Assembly (NCBI GenBank): GCA_035513175.1
Contig: DATKCN010000321.1
Coordinates: 1-47,448 of the forward strand
Reading direction: 5' to 3'
Length of the DNA: 47,448 nucleotides
DNA from: DATKCN01 sp035513175
GTDB lineage: Bacteria; Chloroflexota; Chloroflexia; Thermomicrobiales; CFX8
Below, one piece after another: positions 15,392 to 23,850 of this stretch; within the stretch, counting starts at the first letter, position 1, and the number at the start of each line of letters is the position of its first letter. Both the position numbers and the translations under genes were made by a program. The notes under the pieces were generated by a model. It saw only the letters and a list, made by a program, of their open reading frames with translations, was not told the origin of the DNA and did no database searches.

Positions 15392-16261
15392 ATGCTTGAA
15401 GCCCTCGTGACCCAGGACACCACGGCCGCCCCACCACTATGCCGTTTCCCCGCACTCCCCGATGAGCTAGAGCGCGTGCGTCTCGAGCTTGCGATCGCAC
15501 GGCGCGAGCTCGTGATCGACGAGCTACGCGCGCGGATCACCGCTGAAGAGGCCCTCCAGCGCGCGGTGCAACGCCAGATTGACGACCGAATCGGCGTCCT
15601 CCGCAACGACGTCGATCGCATCAGCGCCGAGATTCCGCGGCTCGAACACCGGCTGGAGCGGCTCGGATTCGCCCGCCGGGCCCTCTCCGATATCGAGCTC
15701 GACGACGAGGAGCAGGTCGAGCGGGCGGAGGAGGCTGCCTTCTGGGCCGAGTGGCGCCAGCAGCGCGAGCAGAAGCGCGGCGCGGTCATCAATTACCGCC
15801 CGACCGGCAACCAGGACGTGACGCTGCGACAGCTCTACCTGGCGCTGGCCCGCCTGATCCACCCGGACCTGGCGCGCGACTCCGGCGACCGCTCCCGCCG
15901 GGAGGCCGTCATGCGTCTCGCGAACGAGGCGAACGACGCCGCGGATGTGGAGCAGTTGCGACGGCTGCTTGCCATCTGGTCGAAGCCGCAGGACAGCGGC
16001 GCCGTGCGCGACGTGTCCGTGCTGATGGCGCGCCTCAGCGAGAAGGAAATCGAGCTCGGCGAACTGAGCCGCCAGCTCGTGGCCCTTGAGGAGGGCTTCC
16101 TGGGTCGGATGGCGCGCTCGCCTCGCATCGACCTGACGCGGCACATCAAGCGCAATGAGGAGCAGCTTCGCCGCGAAGTCGCGACGCTGCGCCTGCGTCG
16201 ACGGCGCCTGCTCTCGTCGCTTGAGGACCGCCGCCGTCGTCTGGCTGAGGCGTCTGACTAA
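15392..16261 (+). CDS. J-domain-like coiled-coil protein
   Basis: A 289-residue, strongly charged helical protein. Residues about 15-130 look like a long coiled coil rich in Arg, Glu and Leu. Around residues 145-190 is a J-domain-like segment: LRQLYLALARLIHPDLA followed by RREAVMRLANEANDA and a further Leu-rich helix. The HPD tripeptide that J proteins use to stimulate Hsp70 ATPase is present in the right setting between two helices. A second coiled coil follows to the basic C terminus. It may therefore recruit DnaK to a target; this is inference. The start is uncertain: TTG at 15299 is in frame, but a promoter-like -10 at 15310 favours ATG 15392 or GTG 15407. It is divergent from the ThDP enzyme gene. 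Confidence 0.7.
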   Translation: MLEALVTQDTTAAPPLCRFPALPDELERVRLELAIARRELVIDELRARITAEEALQRAVQRQIDDRIGVLRNDVDRISAEIPRLEHRLERLGFARRALSDIELDDEEQVERAEEAAFWAEWRQQREQKRGAVINYRPTGNQDVTLRQLYLALARLIHPDLARDSGDRSRREAVMRLANEANDAADVEQLRRLLAIWSKPQDSGAVRDVSVLMARLSEKEIELGELSRQLVALEEGFLGRMARSPRIDLTRHIKRNEEQLRREVATLRLRRRRLLSSLEDRRRRLAEASD

Positions 16262-16719
16262 CCGAGAGCCTCTCGTTCCACTCAACCACTACATCAGGAT
16301 GCGGTCAATATGCCGTCTCACGTTCTGCCCAGTTGCGCGCTCGCGCGAATGTAGCTGGAAAGCGGTTCCGGCAGCCTGCTGATCCGAGCAGCTCAACAAC
16401 GCTCGCGGACAGACGCACACCAGAATTCAGATGGCGTGTCATCATGAGCGGAGCGCAGCCCTTCGGATTCGATCAGCACAGGCTCCGCGGCAGGGAGTCG
16501 AAGGACCTGCTCCGGTGCTGTAGCGTCGGCGCCACGTCGATCCGTCGCCCGGGGACGTCGCGCACAGGATGACAAAACTGGCTGAGGCTTCTGAAATTCG
16601 CTCCATCCGTGCCGCCAGGGGACGTGAGCAATTCGTCCCCAGGCGCGACATGCGCCGCGGGAACAATCTTGACATGCCAGTAATCAGACCGCCAAAACGT
16701 TACACCGCCAATTGGCGGT
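16262..16719. other. Gene-free intergenic region between convergent genes
   Basis: 458 bases with no open frame showing family motifs or credible codon use. It contains a decayed interspersed repeat (16437-16574) and an operator- or terminator-like palindrome (16686-16721), and is noticeably lower in GC at its right end. Confidence 0.6.
16437..16574. repeat. Decayed interspersed element with inverted ends
   Basis: The left end reads TGTCATCATGAGCGGAGCG and the right end CAGGATGACA, so the termini are inverted copies of each other (TGTCATC against GATGACA). Inside are fragments such as GGAGTCGAAGGACCTGCTCC. I recognise this pattern as resembling small non-coding palindromic elements of the form TGTCATCCTGAGCG... 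scattered in Chloroflexota and other phyla. No coding capacity; probably a degenerate copy. Confidence 0.5.
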
Positions 16720-16721
16720 CT
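16686..16721. terminator. Palindromic hairpin at the 3' end of the luciferase-like gene
   Basis: A perfect 16-base palindrome ACCGCCAATTGGCGGT (16704-16719) abuts the stop codon of the minus-strand oxidoreductase gene. A further ACCGCCAA copy at 16688-16695 allows an alternative 10-bp stem between 16686-16695 and 16712-16721. On the minus strand the palindrome is followed by a short GTTTT, so it may terminate that operon. Its symmetry would also suit a dimeric DNA-binding protein. Confidence 0.45.
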
Positions 16722-17796
16722 AAATCTTTTCGCTTCCCGCGTCGGTCCCCGCGGTGAGCAGCCTTCGCACACGGGGAATGACATCGTTCGCAAAGAGCGT
16801 CAGGGAGCGGCGCACGCGGGACTCGTTGACGCCCGCGAGGTGCACGTTCGCCAGGAAGATGTCAGCCCCAAGCGTTGACATCGTGGCAGCCAGCGCGGCG
16901 GCAACGTGCTCGGGTCCGCCGGAGACGATCGATTGACGGGCGTCGTGATCCGCGTGCTGCCGCTCGGCAGTGGCTCGCGTGGGCGCCGCCATGGCTGACG
17001 TGTCGACCCCGCGCGGGTTCGCCAGCAGGTCGGCCCCGATGCGCATCAGGTCGCCGATAATGTCCTCGCGCGCCTCGTCGTCGGTCGGCGCCACGTAGAC
17101 ATTGCGCATGACAGCCAGGCGGGATTGCGTGTCATCGCGCCGCGCCGCGGTAAACGCCGCCGCTGGAACCTCAAGCTGCTCGTCGCTCTGAAAGCCGACC
17201 GCCAGGCTCATGCCAGACCTGGCTGCCCAATCGGCGGCGACGGGGTCGTTCCCCGCATACCACAGCGGCGGGTATGGTCGTTGCAGCGGCCGGTCGACGA
17301 GCACGTCCTGCACGCGGTAGGCGGCGCCCCGGAATGTCACGGGATCGCCGCTCCAGAGCCGCCGCAGCAAGGCGAATGACTCCAGAAACAGCGGCTGGCG
17401 GTGCTGCGACGGAAGCCCAAGCGAGTCGATCTCAACCGGGCGGTGCCCCAGCCCGATGCCGACCTCCAGCCGCCCACCGCTCAGGTGATCCAGCATGCTG
17501 ATCTCCTCGGCGAGCAGCGCGGGGTGGTGCAGGGGAAGCGTGTAGGCCAGCACTCCCAGCCGGACACGCCCAGTCGTCGCGGCGAGATTGGCCAGCAGCA
17601 GGCCGGGACTGGCGGCGCGGTACATGGGCATGAAGTGCCGCTCGGCGACGAACACGTAGTCGAGCCCGAGCCGGTCGGCTTCGCGCGCGACGGAGAGGTG
17701 GGACGCCACGCTGTCAGCCGTCGGCAGCGACTGATCGACCTGCATGATGTCGAAGACGCCGAAGGCGGGTTGGGGGGGCAGCGCCACGTCAGCCAC
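16720..17796 (-). CDS. Luciferase-like (LLM class) flavin-dependent oxidoreductase
   Basis: A 358-residue TIM-barrel protein of the bacterial luciferase-like monooxygenase superfamily, which uses reduced FMN or F420. Family landmarks are LGLDYVFVAERHFMPMY near the N terminus, TTGRVRLGVLAYTLPLHHPALLAEEISMLDHLSGGRLEVGIG near residues 70-115, and PYPPLWYAGNDP. GTG at 17796 is chosen because it overlaps the stop of the alpha/beta hydrolase and gives a family-length N terminus; further upstream the same frame only runs antisense-like through the hydrolase gene. It is the last gene of a four-gene minus-strand operon and ends at a palindromic hairpin. Substrate is unknown; the neighbouring hydrolase and peptidase suggest degradation of a small organic compound, but this is weak evidence. 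Confidence 0.87.
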   Translation of the reverse strand: MADVALPPQPAFGVFDIMQVDQSLPTADSVASHLSVAREADRLGLDYVFVAERHFMPMYRAASPGLLLANLAATTGRVRLGVLAYTLPLHHPALLAEEISMLDHLSGGRLEVGIGLGHRPVEIDSLGLPSQHRQPLFLESFALLRRLWSGDPVTFRGAAYRVQDVLVDRPLQRPYPPLWYAGNDPVAADWAARSGMSLAVGFQSDEQLEVPAAAFTAARRDDTQSRLAVMRNVYVAPTDDEAREDIIGDLMRIGADLLANPRGVDTSAMAAPTRATAERQHADHDARQSIVSGGPEHVAAALAATMSTLGADIFLANVHLAGVNESRVRRSLTLFANDVIPRVRRLLTAGTDAGSEKI

Positions 17797-18619
17797 GCTC
17801 GCCGCCCAGACCGTGGCGTTGCAGGAAGCCATGAACAGCCGTGTTCCAGCCGATCGGGTTCTCACGGGCGGCTCCGTGATGCGTGTTCGGCAGGATGTAG
17901 AACTCGCTGCCGGGAATCGACTGGCTCCATTCGTAGGACAGCGTAATCGTCTTCTGCGACTCGTTGCCGCCCACCAGAACGAGTGCCGGCATCGACAGCG
18001 ACGCAAGCTCACCCGCGCGCGGCCGGGTGTCCCACGCGCGGATCGCGCGCAGCATGCGGATGGCGTCTTCGTTTGTGTTGCCGACTCCGGCCGGCAGCGT
18101 GCCCAGGAACCGGCCCAGCTCCGACTCAGCGAAGCCGGGGCGTTGCGTCGGCGGGCCGCTCTCCTCCCACGGGAACGACCTGGGCTGCTCCACAATCGGG
18201 CGGCCGCCTGCTTCGATGATCCGAATCTGCTCGTCAACCCAGAGCTGGGAGTCCTCCCTGAAGTAGGGGACGGTATGGCCGATGATCAGCGCCAGCGCGC
18301 GATCCGGATAGTCCAGCCCGAACTGGCAGGCGATGACGCCGCCCAGCGACGCGCCGCCGACGATAGCTCGATCGATTCGCAGCGCGTCAAGCAGGCCACA
18401 CAGGTCGGCGGCAAAATCGGCGTTGCTCCAGGCGCCCGGCGGCGAGGCGCTGCGGCCCGTCCCGCGGCGGTCGAAGGTGACGACCCGATAGAACTGTGAG
18501 AAGTAGGACATCTGAAACGGCATCCATGACAGGTGATGATGCCCCTGCAGGATCAGCGGCAATCCTTCGCCCGCCTGTTCATAGAACAGCTCGACGCCGT
18601 TGGCGTCAATCCTCGGCAT
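17789..18619 (-). CDS. Alpha/beta hydrolase
   Basis: A 276-residue alpha/beta hydrolase-fold protein. The nucleophile elbow is GGASLGG (Ser near residue 91), the oxyanion region HHHLSW follows strand 3 at about residues 27-32, and the catalytic His is in NTHHGA near the C terminus. TFDRRGTGRSASPPGAWS is the usual loop after strand 4. No signal peptide is present. Such proteins include esterases, C-C bond hydrolases and haloperoxidase-like enzymes; I cannot narrow it. ATG at 18619 overlaps the upstream S9 peptidase's stop by 14 bases, and its own stop overlaps the following oxidoreductase start, so all three are likely translationally coupled. Confidence 0.87.
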   Translation of the reverse strand: MPRIDANGVELFYEQAGEGLPLILQGHHHLSWMPFQMSYFSQFYRVVTFDRRGTGRSASPPGAWSNADFAADLCGLLDALRIDRAIVGGASLGGVIACQFGLDYPDRALALIIGHTVPYFREDSQLWVDEQIRIIEAGGRPIVEQPRSFPWEESGPPTQRPGFAESELGRFLGTLPAGVGNTNEDAIRMLRAIRAWDTRPRAGELASLSMPALVLVGGNESQKTITLSYEWSQSIPGSEFYILPNTHHGAARENPIGWNTAVHGFLQRHGLGGERG

Positions 18620-20542
18620 CTGGTTCCCCAGCCGTATTCGATCCCGGCGCGCTGGCGGGGATCAGGTAGGTATCGAACCAGCCCACGAGACGCTGAAGCA
18701 CATCGATCTGGAAGGCGCGCTCGTGGAAGCCGTGTCCCTGTCGCGGGTACGAAACCATCTCCGTGTCGACTCCGAGCGCCTTCAAAGCCAGGTAGAACTC
18801 GGTCCCCTGCGTGACGGGGACGCGCTGGTCGGCCTCGCCGTGCACGATGAGCGTAGGTGTGGTGACACGGCTCACGTAGCGGATTGGCGAGCGGTCCCAG
18901 ACGCGGTCCGGCTCGCGATTGACCTCGCCGAGGGTCCATTCGTTGAAGGGCCGGATGTCGGTCGTGCCGATCTTGCTGACCCAGTTGGTCGGCGCCGCGC
19001 CCGCCACGGCGGCCTTGAAGCGGTCGGTCTGCGTCACGGCCCAGGCAGTCATGAAGCCACCGTACGACCAGCCGCAGATGCCGAGCCGGTCCGCGTCCGC
19101 CACGCCCCGTTCGACAAGCACATCGATGCCGGACATGATGTCGCCGAAGTCCCCGCCGCCGAAGTCAAAGCGGTTCGCGCCGGTGAACGCGCCGCCACGT
19201 CCGGTGGAGCCACGAGGGTTGGGCATGAAGACGGCGTAGCCGTTCGCGGCCAGAATCTGTCCCAATCGTGCCAGGAACCGTGGAACCAGTTGCCCCAATG
19301 CCAGGACGGTCCGCCATGGATGGCGGTCACGAGTGGAAGCCGGCCGGATGACATCGAGCCCGGCGGCAGCATGAGCCAACCGTGGACGGTCGTGCCATCC
19401 GTGGCGACCCATTCCAGCGGCTGCATGTCCGCCAGCGCAACGCTGTCGAGCTGTGGGTTGAGGTCTGTGAGGCGCGACGTCGTGTCCCCGATGGATACGT
19501 AGACGTCAGCAGGACGTTGCGGGCGGGCGACGGCGAACGCGAGCGCCTGCGCGTGAACGTCGACGTTCGGCCCGGCGTCGATCCAGCCCGAATCGACATC
19601 GGGTCCGAACGACAGCGGTTCCCATTCGGAGCCTCGCACGTCGGTGACGTCGAGGCGTGAACGTTGCTTCTCGACGCTGTGCACGAGCAGTTCGTCACCC
19701 CGAAAGGCCGCCCAGGACGGCGACATGCCGCGATCGTCCAGCACGGTCACGTCGCCGGTTGCCACGTTGACGACGAGGACGTTCGTCGCGTTGACGTCGG
19801 GAACGCGCGACCCAACGACCGCCACGTGGCTGCCGTCACCCGACCAGGACACCGGGCCGGGAAAGCCAGTCAGGCGGAGCAGCTCGCGCTCTGGGCCGCT
19901 GTCGACCACAGAGACCACCAGTCGCAGGTTGTCCCACAGTCCAGCCAGGTCTTCGTTCTCGGAGACCATTGCCGCCATGGATCGGCCGTCGGGGGACAGC
20001 GCGAAGCACCAGACATGGCACGCGTCGGGGCCGACCAGTTCCGGGGCGCCGCCCATTGCCGGCACGCGGGCGATGCCATGGGGACGCCAGCGTTCCCCGG
20101 CCACCTTGACCTCGGTGTCCGGATCCGGTTGGCCGGCCAGCGACCGGCGACGCGCCGTGAACAGGAGGCTCCGTCCGCCCGCCGACCAGGCAATGTTGGC
20201 GACGCCGCCCTTAAGCTCCGTCAGGCGTAGCGCCTCCCCGCCCTGCGCGGGGATGACGTGCAGCTGCGACGTGCCACGCTCCGGCCGGTCCGACAGAAAC
20301 GCGAGCATGTTCCCGTCCGGCGACCAGGCTGGGGACGTGTTGTTCTCCTCGCTGCCGGTCAGCGCCCGTGGCGCCGTCGAGCCGTCGGTTGCCATAACGA
20401 AGATGGCGCTTGTACGGTCCCTGGACCGGTGTCCGATCGGCTCGACGCGAAACGCCAGGAAGCGCCCGTCCGGCGAGAAGCGCGGCTCGAAGGGCACGCG
20501 CAGGTCCACCGCCATCTCGGGAGTGTATGTTCGGCCGGTCAT
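18606..20542 (-). pseudogene. S9 family (prolyl oligopeptidase-like) peptidase, frameshifted
   Basis: Two minus-strand frames together make one S9 serine peptidase of about 645 residues. The first, from ATG 20542, carries the beta-propeller (repeated SPDGR/SWSGDGS-type WD/TolB-like blades) up to HGGPSWHWGNWFHGSWHDW. The second continues with GQILAANGYAVFMPNPRGST and the catalytic domain: GWSYGGF (Ser), HGEADQRVP (Asp) and RQGHGFHE (His). The switch lies at the run of three C at 19261-19263; one extra base there (TGGGGACAG in the coding sense) would restore HDWGQIL, the expected family sequence. Either the gene is recently broken or one base was lost in sequencing. All catalytic residues are intact. 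It follows the hypothetical gene by 32 bases and overlaps the hydrolase. Confidence 0.85.
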
Positions 20543-20574
20543 GCTGCCTCTCTCGGTCGATGGGCGCGACGCGA

Positions 20575-21336
20575 CTACAGGCCGCCGTCGCGCTCCGCGG
20601 ACTGGAGCTCGTCGACTATGGCGCGCAGGTCGGAGGCGCGCGCGTGCATGCGCACCAGCGGTTCGCCCTCGTCGTCGAAGAAGAGCACATCGACATGGTC
20701 GTGCGCGTCGACCAGCTCGGAGCCGCCGTAGTCGATCTCGATGGTCAGCATCGGCGTCGTGCCGCCAACATCGATGTCGCGTTCGACAGGGCCGACGTTT
20801 GACGCGGCATACCCCCAGTGATCGACGAGATCAACCAGCGCGCCGCGTTCGTTGGGCGTCACGCCGAGGTACAGGGAGATGTCGATGCGACCGTCGCTGA
20901 TGTGCAGGTAAAGACCGTCGTCGGCGCGCTCGATGGCGATGTCGCCGGGGAACCAGACATCGTAGATGACGAGGGGCTTGGCGGCGTCTTCCTGCTCGTC
21001 TCCGAGGTCGATGTCGTCGTCGCCCGCTCCGACCTGCTGCATCAGCGAGTAATGCGCCAGACCGTACAGGTACAGCACGTCGGCTGTCTTGGCGCGCAGC
21101 TCGTCGGGCAGGGAGCCCTCGAAGATGTCATCGACGAGCTTTTCGAGCCCGCGCATCATGCGCTCGTACTCATCGATGCCGCGCAGCTCCCGCTCCACGA
21201 ATGCCGAGGCAAACGCATACGCCTTGGCGAGGTCGTCATAGATGCGATCCACGGACTGGGTGGACAGGAACTCGCGAATGTCGTCAAACAGCTTCTCTTC
21301 GCCGGGCTGTCCCGTGCGTTCTTCTGATCCGGACAT
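20575..21336 (-). CDS. Hypothetical acidic protein
   Basis: I do not recognise this 253-residue protein. It is very acidic, with an N-terminal helical half (about residues 10-120, including ELRGIDEYERMMRGLEKLVDDIF) and a C-terminal half predicted to be beta-rich with alternating hydrophobic residues (for example PLVIYDVWFPGDIAIERADDG). A low-complexity Asp/Glu stretch (AGDDDIDLGDEQED) separates them. There is no signal peptide, membrane segment or metal motif. ATG at 21336 is preceded by AGGAG at ideal spacing; a much longer frame upstream runs antisense through the decarboxylase gene and is rejected. It is first in the operon leading to the S9 peptidase, hydrolase and oxidoreductase. Confidence 0.75.
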   Translation of the reverse strand: MSGSEERTGQPGEEKLFDDIREFLSTQSVDRIYDDLAKAYAFASAFVERELRGIDEYERMMRGLEKLVDDIFEGSLPDELRAKTADVLYLYGLAHYSLMQQVGAGDDDIDLGDEQEDAAKPLVIYDVWFPGDIAIERADDGLYLHISDGRIDISLYLGVTPNERGALVDLVDHWGYAASNVGPVERDIDVGGTTPMLTIEIDYGGSELVDAHDHVDVLFFDDEGEPLVRMHARASDLRAIVDELQSAERDGGL

Positions 21337-21480
21337 CGAATCACTCCTGATGCCACGCCGGCGACATGAGCCTGCTGGAGGCGCGAAACACATTCGGCGT
21401 ACCATACCAGAGGCGCGACGATCCGATGAAGCAGCATGAAACGGGCGCGCACGGCGCTCGAGGGGAGCCTGGCAGGAGAC

Positions 21481-22935
21481 ATGAACCAGCGGAACGCGCC
21501 GTTCCTCGATGCCCTGGCAACGGTCATGCGCTCCGACGCTGCGCCGTTCTCGACCCCCGGCCACAAGCGGGGGCGTGGGACGCCCGACTCGTTCCGCGCT
21601 GTGATGGGCGGCGCGCTGTCCGGCGACGTCCCGCACGCCGGTGGAGTCGACACGACGCACCTGTCGCGTGGGCTGTTGCGGCAGGCGGAGCGACTCGCCG
21701 CAGGAGCCTACGGGGGCGACGAGGCCCGCTTCCTGGTAAACGGCAGCACGACCGGCAATTGCGCGATGCTGCTGGCGACGTGTGGGACCGGCGACATCGT
21801 GATCGTCAGCCGCACGCTGCACACTTCTCTGCTGGCGGGAATCATCTTCAGTGGCGCGCGGCCAGTCTACGTCGAACCGGACATCGAGCCGGAGCGCAAC
21901 CTGCCGCTGGACATCCCGGCGCACAGGGTGCAGGCGGCGCTCGCCAAGCATCCCTCCGCACGGGCTGTCGTGCTGGTGAGTCCGTCCTACGTAGGTGTCA
22001 CGAGCGATCTCGTCGCAATCGCCGCGATCTGTCACCAGGCGGGCGTGCCGCTGCTGGTGGATGAAGCCTGGGGACCACACTTCCACTTCCATCCGGCGTT
22101 GCCGCGTTCAGCGATGCAGTCCGGGGCCGACGCGGCGGTGTCGAGCACCCACAAGATGCTGTCGGCACTGACGCAGGGCTCGACGCTGGTGGCGCGGGAC
22201 GGCGTGCTGGACCTTGGCAGGCTGAATACCGCCGTCGATATGCTTCAGACGACGAGCCCGTCCGCGCTGATCTTCGCGTCTCTCGACGCCAGCCGGAGGC
22301 AGATGGCGCTGGACGGCGAGCGGCTGCTGACGCAGGCGATCGAGCACGCGCTGTGGCTGCGCGGCGAGATCGCGGGCATCGAAGGACTCGCGACGGTTGG
22401 TCCGGAGATGATCGCGGGCCGTCCGGAGGCGGGGTCTGACCCGACCCGCGTCCTCATCGACATGCACGGGCTGGGACTCACAGGCTATGAGGCCGAACGC
22501 GTACTGCGCGACGCACACGGCGTCTACGTGGAGATGAGCGATCTGCTGAGCGTGATGCTGCTGGTGACCATTGGAGACAGCGCCCAGTCGGTCGATCGGG
22601 CGGCACGGGCCTTTCGCGCGCTGGCGGGAGAGCGGGGCGAGGGGCGGCACAACGCGCGCTCACGGTCCAGCGGGCGATTGCTACTTGGCGGGGAACAGGC
22701 GATGACTCCCCGTGAGGCGTTCCTGGCGCCCATGGCAACCGTGCCGGTCGAGCAGGCCGACGGGAGGATCAGCGCGGAAGCGATCACGCCGTACCCGCCG
22801 GGCATCCCGCTGGTCACGCCCGGTGAGCGGCTGACGCGGGAGGCAATCGACTACCTCCGTGGCGGCATCGCCGAGGGGATGTACGTGTCGGGGCTAAGCG
22901 ATGCAACGTTCCAGACCGTGCGGGTCGTGAAGTAG
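21481..22935 (+). CDS. Orn/Lys/Arg decarboxylase family PLP enzyme
   Basis: A 484-residue fold-type I PLP enzyme of the Orn/Lys/Arg decarboxylase major domain, of the short kind like Bacillus SpeA that lacks the N-terminal wing domain. Seen: FSTPGHKRGRGTP near the N terminus, LVNGSTTGNCAML (cofactor phosphate region), LLVDEAWGPHFHFHP (Asp contacting the pyridine N), and SSTHKMLSALTQGSTL with the Schiff-base Lys near residue 223. The C-terminal domain has ITPYPPGIPLVTPGE, typical of the family. It probably decarboxylates arginine, lysine or ornithine in polyamine synthesis; which one cannot be read. ATG at 21481 follows AGGAGAC; an in-frame start at 21436 has no ribosome-binding site. Divergent from the hypothetical gene at 21336. 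Confidence 0.9.
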   Translation: MNQRNAPFLDALATVMRSDAAPFSTPGHKRGRGTPDSFRAVMGGALSGDVPHAGGVDTTHLSRGLLRQAERLAAGAYGGDEARFLVNGSTTGNCAMLLATCGTGDIVIVSRTLHTSLLAGIIFSGARPVYVEPDIEPERNLPLDIPAHRVQAALAKHPSARAVVLVSPSYVGVTSDLVAIAAICHQAGVPLLVDEAWGPHFHFHPALPRSAMQSGADAAVSSTHKMLSALTQGSTLVARDGVLDLGRLNTAVDMLQTTSPSALIFASLDASRRQMALDGERLLTQAIEHALWLRGEIAGIEGLATVGPEMIAGRPEAGSDPTRVLIDMHGLGLTGYEAERVLRDAHGVYVEMSDLLSVMLLVTIGDSAQSVDRAARAFRALAGERGEGRHNARSRSSGRLLLGGEQAMTPREAFLAPMATVPVEQADGRISAEAITPYPPGIPLVTPGERLTREAIDYLRGGIAEGMYVSGLSDATFQTVRVVK

Positions 22936-22973
22936 GCGGCGGGCATTGCAGTCCACAGCCATGGATGGAGCCT

Positions 22974-23477
22974 TCAGCGGACGTAGGCGGGCTCCGGGTC
23001 GTCGTGGATCGGGAAGCCCATTGGACCAGGTTTGCCGACGCTGACCTGGAAGATGATGTTGTTCGGGTCCGGGAAGAAGAGGTTGCTGCCGGGAACGTAG
23101 CCGTGGACCGGAACGCCAGCTGCGGTCACCTTCGCGTGCCATTCGTCGAGCTTCTCCGGACTATCAACGAAGAAGCAGACGTGATCGAGCATGCGGTCGG
23201 TCTTGTGGGTCGTAGCTTCCTTCAGTTCGTGACGCTGGGCATCGGGGAACTCGAAGAACGCGAAGACGGTATTCGGCGCGACGGTGATGAAGTAGTGGCG
23301 GACGTTGTCCTCGCGGTTGAGGCGATGCGCCATCGCGATCTCGCTGCCAAGCACGTCGCGGTAAAACGCGACCGTCTTCTGCATGTCATTGGTGATGAGA
23401 GCTACATGGTGCAGCATCTCGAACGGGGCGTTCAGTCCGTCCCGGTCCTCAAGCGTGAGCCGTCGGGTTGTTGTCAT
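22974..23477 (-). CDS. VOC family (glyoxalase/dioxygenase-fold) protein
   Basis: A 167-residue vicinal-oxygen-chelate protein with two beta-alpha-beta-beta-beta modules. The first begins MLHHVALITNDMQKTVAFYRDVLG (metal His in HHVAL) and the second MLDHVCFFVDSPEKLDEWHAKV (metal His in DHVCF). Further candidate metal ligands are Glu in FAFFEFPD and the acidic PDPNNIIFQVS end. The pattern fits a glyoxalase I-like or dioxygenase-like protein; substrate unknown. ATG at 23477 (MTTTRRLTLED) follows AAGGA. The longer in-frame extension has no family similarity. It converges with the decarboxylase gene and diverges from the small acidic protein gene. Confidence 0.85.
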   Translation of the reverse strand: MTTTRRLTLEDRDGLNAPFEMLHHVALITNDMQKTVAFYRDVLGSEIAMAHRLNREDNVRHYFITVAPNTVFAFFEFPDAQRHELKEATTHKTDRMLDHVCFFVDSPEKLDEWHAKVTAAGVPVHGYVPGSNLFFPDPNNIIFQVSVGKPGPMGFPIHDDPEPAYVR

Positions 23478-23573
23478 GCAGTGTGTTCCTTTCCAACCTC
23501 CATCGATTACCACGTGCGGTCTACAATAGCGCGATAGTGGGCAAAGCCTCAACTACCGGTGGGGAATCGATCA

Positions 23574-23834
23574 GTGACGACCAACGCAGGCGACTACGAC
23601 GAACCGTTGGACCCCGAGGAGCAGCGACTGGCTGACCTCCGACGCCGGGCGGCGCTGCGCGTCGAACAGGAAAAGCGGGAGCTGCTGGCGACGTGGCTCG
23701 ATGGCGGCGGCACGGAAGCGGAGTTCGAGGCGGCCTGGCCCTCAATCCACGCGCAGCTTGGAAAGTCCCGTGTCAGCGAGGTGGGCGACAGGGCCCGCAG
23801 GAGGTCGCTCAACCGCTTCAATAAAGAGCCGTAG
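23574..23834 (+). CDS. Small hypothetical charged protein
   Basis: An 86-residue protein that I do not recognise. It is almost all helical and highly charged (PEEQRLADLRRRAALRVEQEKRELL, then a GGGTEAEFEAAWPSIHAQL linker-helix and a basic tail). GTG at 23574 is chosen because GGGGA precedes it at 8 bases; an in-frame GTG at 23559 lacks a ribosome-binding site. No membrane segment or signal peptide. It converges with the minus-strand sufU-like gene. Confidence 0.6.
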   Translation: MTTNAGDYDEPLDPEEQRLADLRRRAALRVEQEKRELLATWLDGGGTEAEFEAAWPSIHAQLGKSRVSEVGDRARRRSLNRFNKEP

Positions 23835-23850
23835 CGATCTTGTCAGGCGT

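Noticed and set aside
16480..16520. Possible tRNA from the GAGTCGAAGGACC text
   Set aside because: It has a T-loop-like string only; no acceptor, D or anticodon arm can be built. It is better explained by the interspersed repeat.
17797..18237. 147-codon N-terminal extension of the luciferase-like protein
   Set aside because: It overlaps the alpha/beta hydrolase gene out of frame, is Arg/Ser-rich, and a GTG at 17796 gives the family length.
19644..20900. 418-codon open frame on the plus strand
   Set aside because: It is antisense to the S9 peptidase propeller; Ser/Arg-rich with no motif.
21337..22092. 250-codon N-terminal extension of the acidic hypothetical protein
   Set aside because: It runs antisense through the decarboxylase gene, and a strong AGGAG with ATG lies at 21336.
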